Shown here piece by piece: positions 52,567-54,508 of a stretch of DNA of 54,508 nucleotides. The notes below the pieces were generated by a model. The model saw only the letters and a program-made list of their open reading frames with translations. It searched no databases and was not told the DNA's origin. Numbering within the stretch: the stretch's first letter is position 1; each line of letters opens with the position of its first letter. Origin of the DNA: an uncultured Lachnospiraceae bacterium (lineage in GTDB: Bacteria > Bacillota > Clostridia > Lachnospirales > Lachnospiraceae). The position numbers and the translations under genes are program-made. The stretch lies in assembly GCA_947174015.1 (NCBI GenBank), contig CAMWHJ010000014.1:1-54508 (forward strand), written 5' to 3'.

Positions 52567-54393
52567 ATGTGTGGAATTGTAGGGTATATTGGCGAAAGAC
52601 AAGCAGCCTCCATTTTGTTGGATGGGCTGTCTAAATTAGAGTATCGGGGTTATGATTCCGCCGGTATTGCCGTTTACAATGGGGAGAAAATCCAGATGTC
52701 CAAAGCAAAGGGACGCTTGAAAGTATTAAGTGAATTGACTCATGATGGGGAAACTCTGCCAGGAACCATTGGAATCGGGCATACCAGATGGGCAACCCAT
52801 GGTGCACCATCCGATGCCAACTCCCATCCCCATTTTAATGAGTCCATGAGTATTGCGGTGGTACACAATGGAATTATTGAAAATTATATTAAAATTAAGA
52901 AAATGTTAGAGTCTAAGGGCTATCAGTTTGCATCTGATACAGATACGGAAGTTGTGGCACATTTGCTGGATTATTATTACAAGGGCAATGCATTGGAGGC
53001 GATTACGAAAGTAATGCACAGAGTGGAAGGTTCCTATGCCCTAGGCATTCTCTTTGCAGAGAAGCCGGATACCTTGTATGCAGTAAGAAAAGACAGTCCT
53101 TTAATTGTAGGTAAAAGTGCGAATGGCAATTTGATTGCTTCTGATGTTCCGGCAGTATTAAAGTATACCAGAGATGTATATTTTATTGAAAATGAAGAAA
53201 TTGCAGTGATCCAACAGGACAATATGAAGTTCTACAACATGTATGAGGAAGAACTTACGAAGGAATCCGTGAAAATCGAGTGGGATGTGGAGGCAGCAGA
53301 AAAAGGCGGATATGAGCATTTTATGCTGAAAGAAATGCATGAACAGCCCAAGGCAGTGGCAGATACTTTAAGCCCCCGTTTGAAAGAGGGAAAAATTGTT
53401 TTGGATGAGTTGAACATGACAGAGGAAGAGATGAAAGCAATCCGTAAGATTATGATTGTTGCCTGTGGATCTGCCTATCATACCGGTGTCACTGCCAAGT
53501 ATATCCTGGAGGGACTGGCAAGAATCCCGGTGGAAGTGGATGTGGCAAGTGAGTTCAGATACCGCAATCCCATTTTGGAGGAGGGTACTTTAGTGATCAT
53601 CATCAGCCAGTCCGGTGAGACCGCAGACTCTTTGGCAGCATTGCGTATGGCAAAGAACATGGGAAGTAAAGTGTTGGCAATTGTGAATGTGGTGGGCTCC
53701 TCCATTGCCAGAGAAGCAGACAGTGTACTGTATACTTGGGCAGGTCCGGAAATTGCAGTGGCAACCACCAAGGCGTACAGTGCACAGTTAATTGCACATT
53801 ATCTCCTTGCTATGAAGTTGGCAGAGGTGAGAGGTACGGTTACTTTGGAGGAGTTGGCAGTTCTTATCGAAGATTTAAAGAGAATACCAGAGCAGATTGA
53901 GTTGCTTTTGGGAAATCGTGAGAAGATTCAAAAGTTTGCCAATCGCTATGTGGCAGCCAAGGATGTATTTTTTATCGGACGGGGCATTGACTATGCCATT
54001 TCTCTGGAAGGTTCTTTAAAACTGAAGGAGATTTCTTACATTCACTCTGAGGCATATGCTGCGGGAGAATTAAAGCATGGAACCATTTCCTTAATTGAGG
54101 ATGGAACTTTAGTAGTAGCACTTCTTACCCAAGAAGAACTTTACAAAAAGACAGTCAGCAATGTGGTGGAGGTTAAGACCAGAGGTGCAGTGGTATTGTC
54201 TGTTACCAATGCCGGTAATACAGACATGGAAAAGAATAGTGATTATACCATTTATATACCAAAAACAAATAAATATTTCACAAATTCCTTAGCAGTTGTG
54301 CCATTACAGCTTTTTGCATATTATATTTCCATTGGCAGAGGCTGTGATGTTGATAAGCCAAGAAATCTGGCGAAGTCTGTCACCGTAGAATAG
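52567..54393 (+). CDS. glmS: Glutamine-fructose-6-phosphate aminotransferase (isomerizing)
   Basis: This 608-residue enzyme makes glucosamine 6-phosphate from fructose 6-phosphate and glutamine, the entry to UDP-GlcNAc, peptidoglycan and amino-sugar glycans. It has the N-terminal glutaminase with Cys2 after Met removal (MCGIVGYIGERQAA), two SIS isomerase domains (IVACGSAYHTG near 300 and FIGRGIDYAISLEGSLKLKEI near 470) and the typical end RNLAKSVTVE. AGGAGG precedes the ATG. Only 2 bases separate it from the preceding gene, so the glmS ribozyme found upstream of many Gram-positive glmS genes has no room here. A terminator follows. Confidence 0.97.
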   Translation: MCGIVGYIGERQAASILLDGLSKLEYRGYDSAGIAVYNGEKIQMSKAKGRLKVLSELTHDGETLPGTIGIGHTRWATHGAPSDANSHPHFNESMSIAVVHNGIIENYIKIKKMLESKGYQFASDTDTEVVAHLLDYYYKGNALEAITKVMHRVEGSYALGILFAEKPDTLYAVRKDSPLIVGKSANGNLIASDVPAVLKYTRDVYFIENEEIAVIQQDNMKFYNMYEEELTKESVKIEWDVEAAEKGGYEHFMLKEMHEQPKAVADTLSPRLKEGKIVLDELNMTEEEMKAIRKIMIVACGSAYHTGVTAKYILEGLARIPVEVDVASEFRYRNPILEEGTLVIIISQSGETADSLAALRMAKNMGSKVLAIVNVVGSSIAREADSVLYTWAGPEIAVATTKAYSAQLIAHYLLAMKLAEVRGTVTLEELAVLIEDLKRIPEQIELLLGNREKIQKFANRYVAAKDVFFIGRGIDYAISLEGSLKLKEISYIHSEAYAAGELKHGTISLIEDGTLVVALLTQEELYKKTVSNVVEVKTRGAVVLSVTNAGNTDMEKNSDYTIYIPKTNKYFTNSLAVVPLQLFAYYISIGRGCDVDKPRNLAKSVTVE

Positions 54394-54413
54394 CCGAAAA
54401 GGAATCCATACGC

Positions 54414-54446
54414 CAAAAACTGGATCATCTGTTTATCCGGTTTTTG
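54414..54446 (+). terminator. Terminator of glmS
   Basis: CAAAAACTGGAT (54414-54425) pairs with ATCCGGTTTTTG (54435-54446), 12 bp with one G-T pair, followed by TGTTTTT. Confidence 0.85.
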
Positions 54447-54455
54447 TGTTTTTCT

Positions 54456-54508
54456 GTAACTATTCAGTACCTTCATAGTTACGAGCAAAGAACCATGCAA
54501 AATTGTTT
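54456..54508 (-). mobile_element. MITE copy G, inverted, cut by window edge
   Basis: This is the only copy in reverse orientation. It begins GTAACTATTCAGTACC, the complement of the usual right end, and continues with the complement of the central hairpin up to the end of the window. The preceding bases gtttttct (54448-54455) should be repeated after the far end if the element is intact. Confidence 0.88.

Noticed and set aside
52565-52570. Possible glmS ribozyme upstream of glmS
   Set aside because: Only two bases separate glmS from the preceding coding sequence, and no ribozyme-like structure is apparent.

Overview
The window looks like chromosome of a low-GC, spore-forming Clostridia member, most likely Lachnospiraceae. 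This is inferred from gene content, not from a marker gene. The pointers are strong AGGAGG-type ribosome binding sites, a phosphotransbutyrylase/butyrate kinase pair, a SleC-like spore cortex-lytic protein, a pyrophosphate-type phosphofructokinase, PF09820-type AAA ATPase genes and BspA-type leucine-rich-repeat proteins. Most genes read on the + strand. Exceptions are a chemotaxis receptor, the SleC-like gene with a small membrane protein, and a MarR regulator.

Layout. 1-3.2 kb: glutamine-dependent NAD synthetase, an NrtR-like Nudix protein and tRNA-Trp. 3.5-7.4 kb: a three-gene Gld-type ABC system. 7.4-10.2 kb: an accessory patch with a PF09820-type ATPase, a broken regulator remnant and a 48-residue coiled-coil gene between inverted repeats. 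10.3-16.5 kb: an acetyltransferase, a two-component system and a MacB/FtsX-type ABC transporter. 16.6-18.8 kb: ptb-buk (butyryl-CoA to butyrate with ATP formation). 18.9-25.2 kb: a chemotaxis receptor, a secreted subtilase with a frameshift, an LRR protein and SleC. 25.5-41.7 kb: housekeeping metabolism (carAB, PPi-phosphofructokinase, argS, thiamine pyrophosphokinase, a CPBP protease, gltBD). 41.8-54.4 kb: a MarR regulator, then a surface-polysaccharide locus (GtrA, four GT2 glycosyltransferases, a nucleotidyltransferase, a polytopic membrane protein, a polyprenyl-phosphate sugar transferase, an LCP ligase) ending in glmS.

The most notable finding is a dispersed non-coding mobile element that has no gene of its own. 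Four full copies are visible (three of 133 bp, one of 211 bp). Two more are cut by the window edges, and there are decayed remnants. Each full copy has 14-bp terminal inverted repeats (GTAACTRTTCAGTA), internal hairpins and an 8-bp target-site duplication. It therefore behaves as a MITE, plausibly moved in trans by an IS66-type transposase (GTAA ends, 8-bp duplications). One copy sits between ptb and buk and supplies the last base of the ptb stop codon. The 27-bp palindrome forming the right end also occurs alone. It lies in the leaders of the response-regulator gene and of gltB (twice in tandem), and inside the 3' end of a glycosyltransferase gene, where it encodes the C-terminus.

No CRISPR array, rRNA, prophage or complete insertion sequence was seen. 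Functions are assigned from motifs read by eye; no database search was run.
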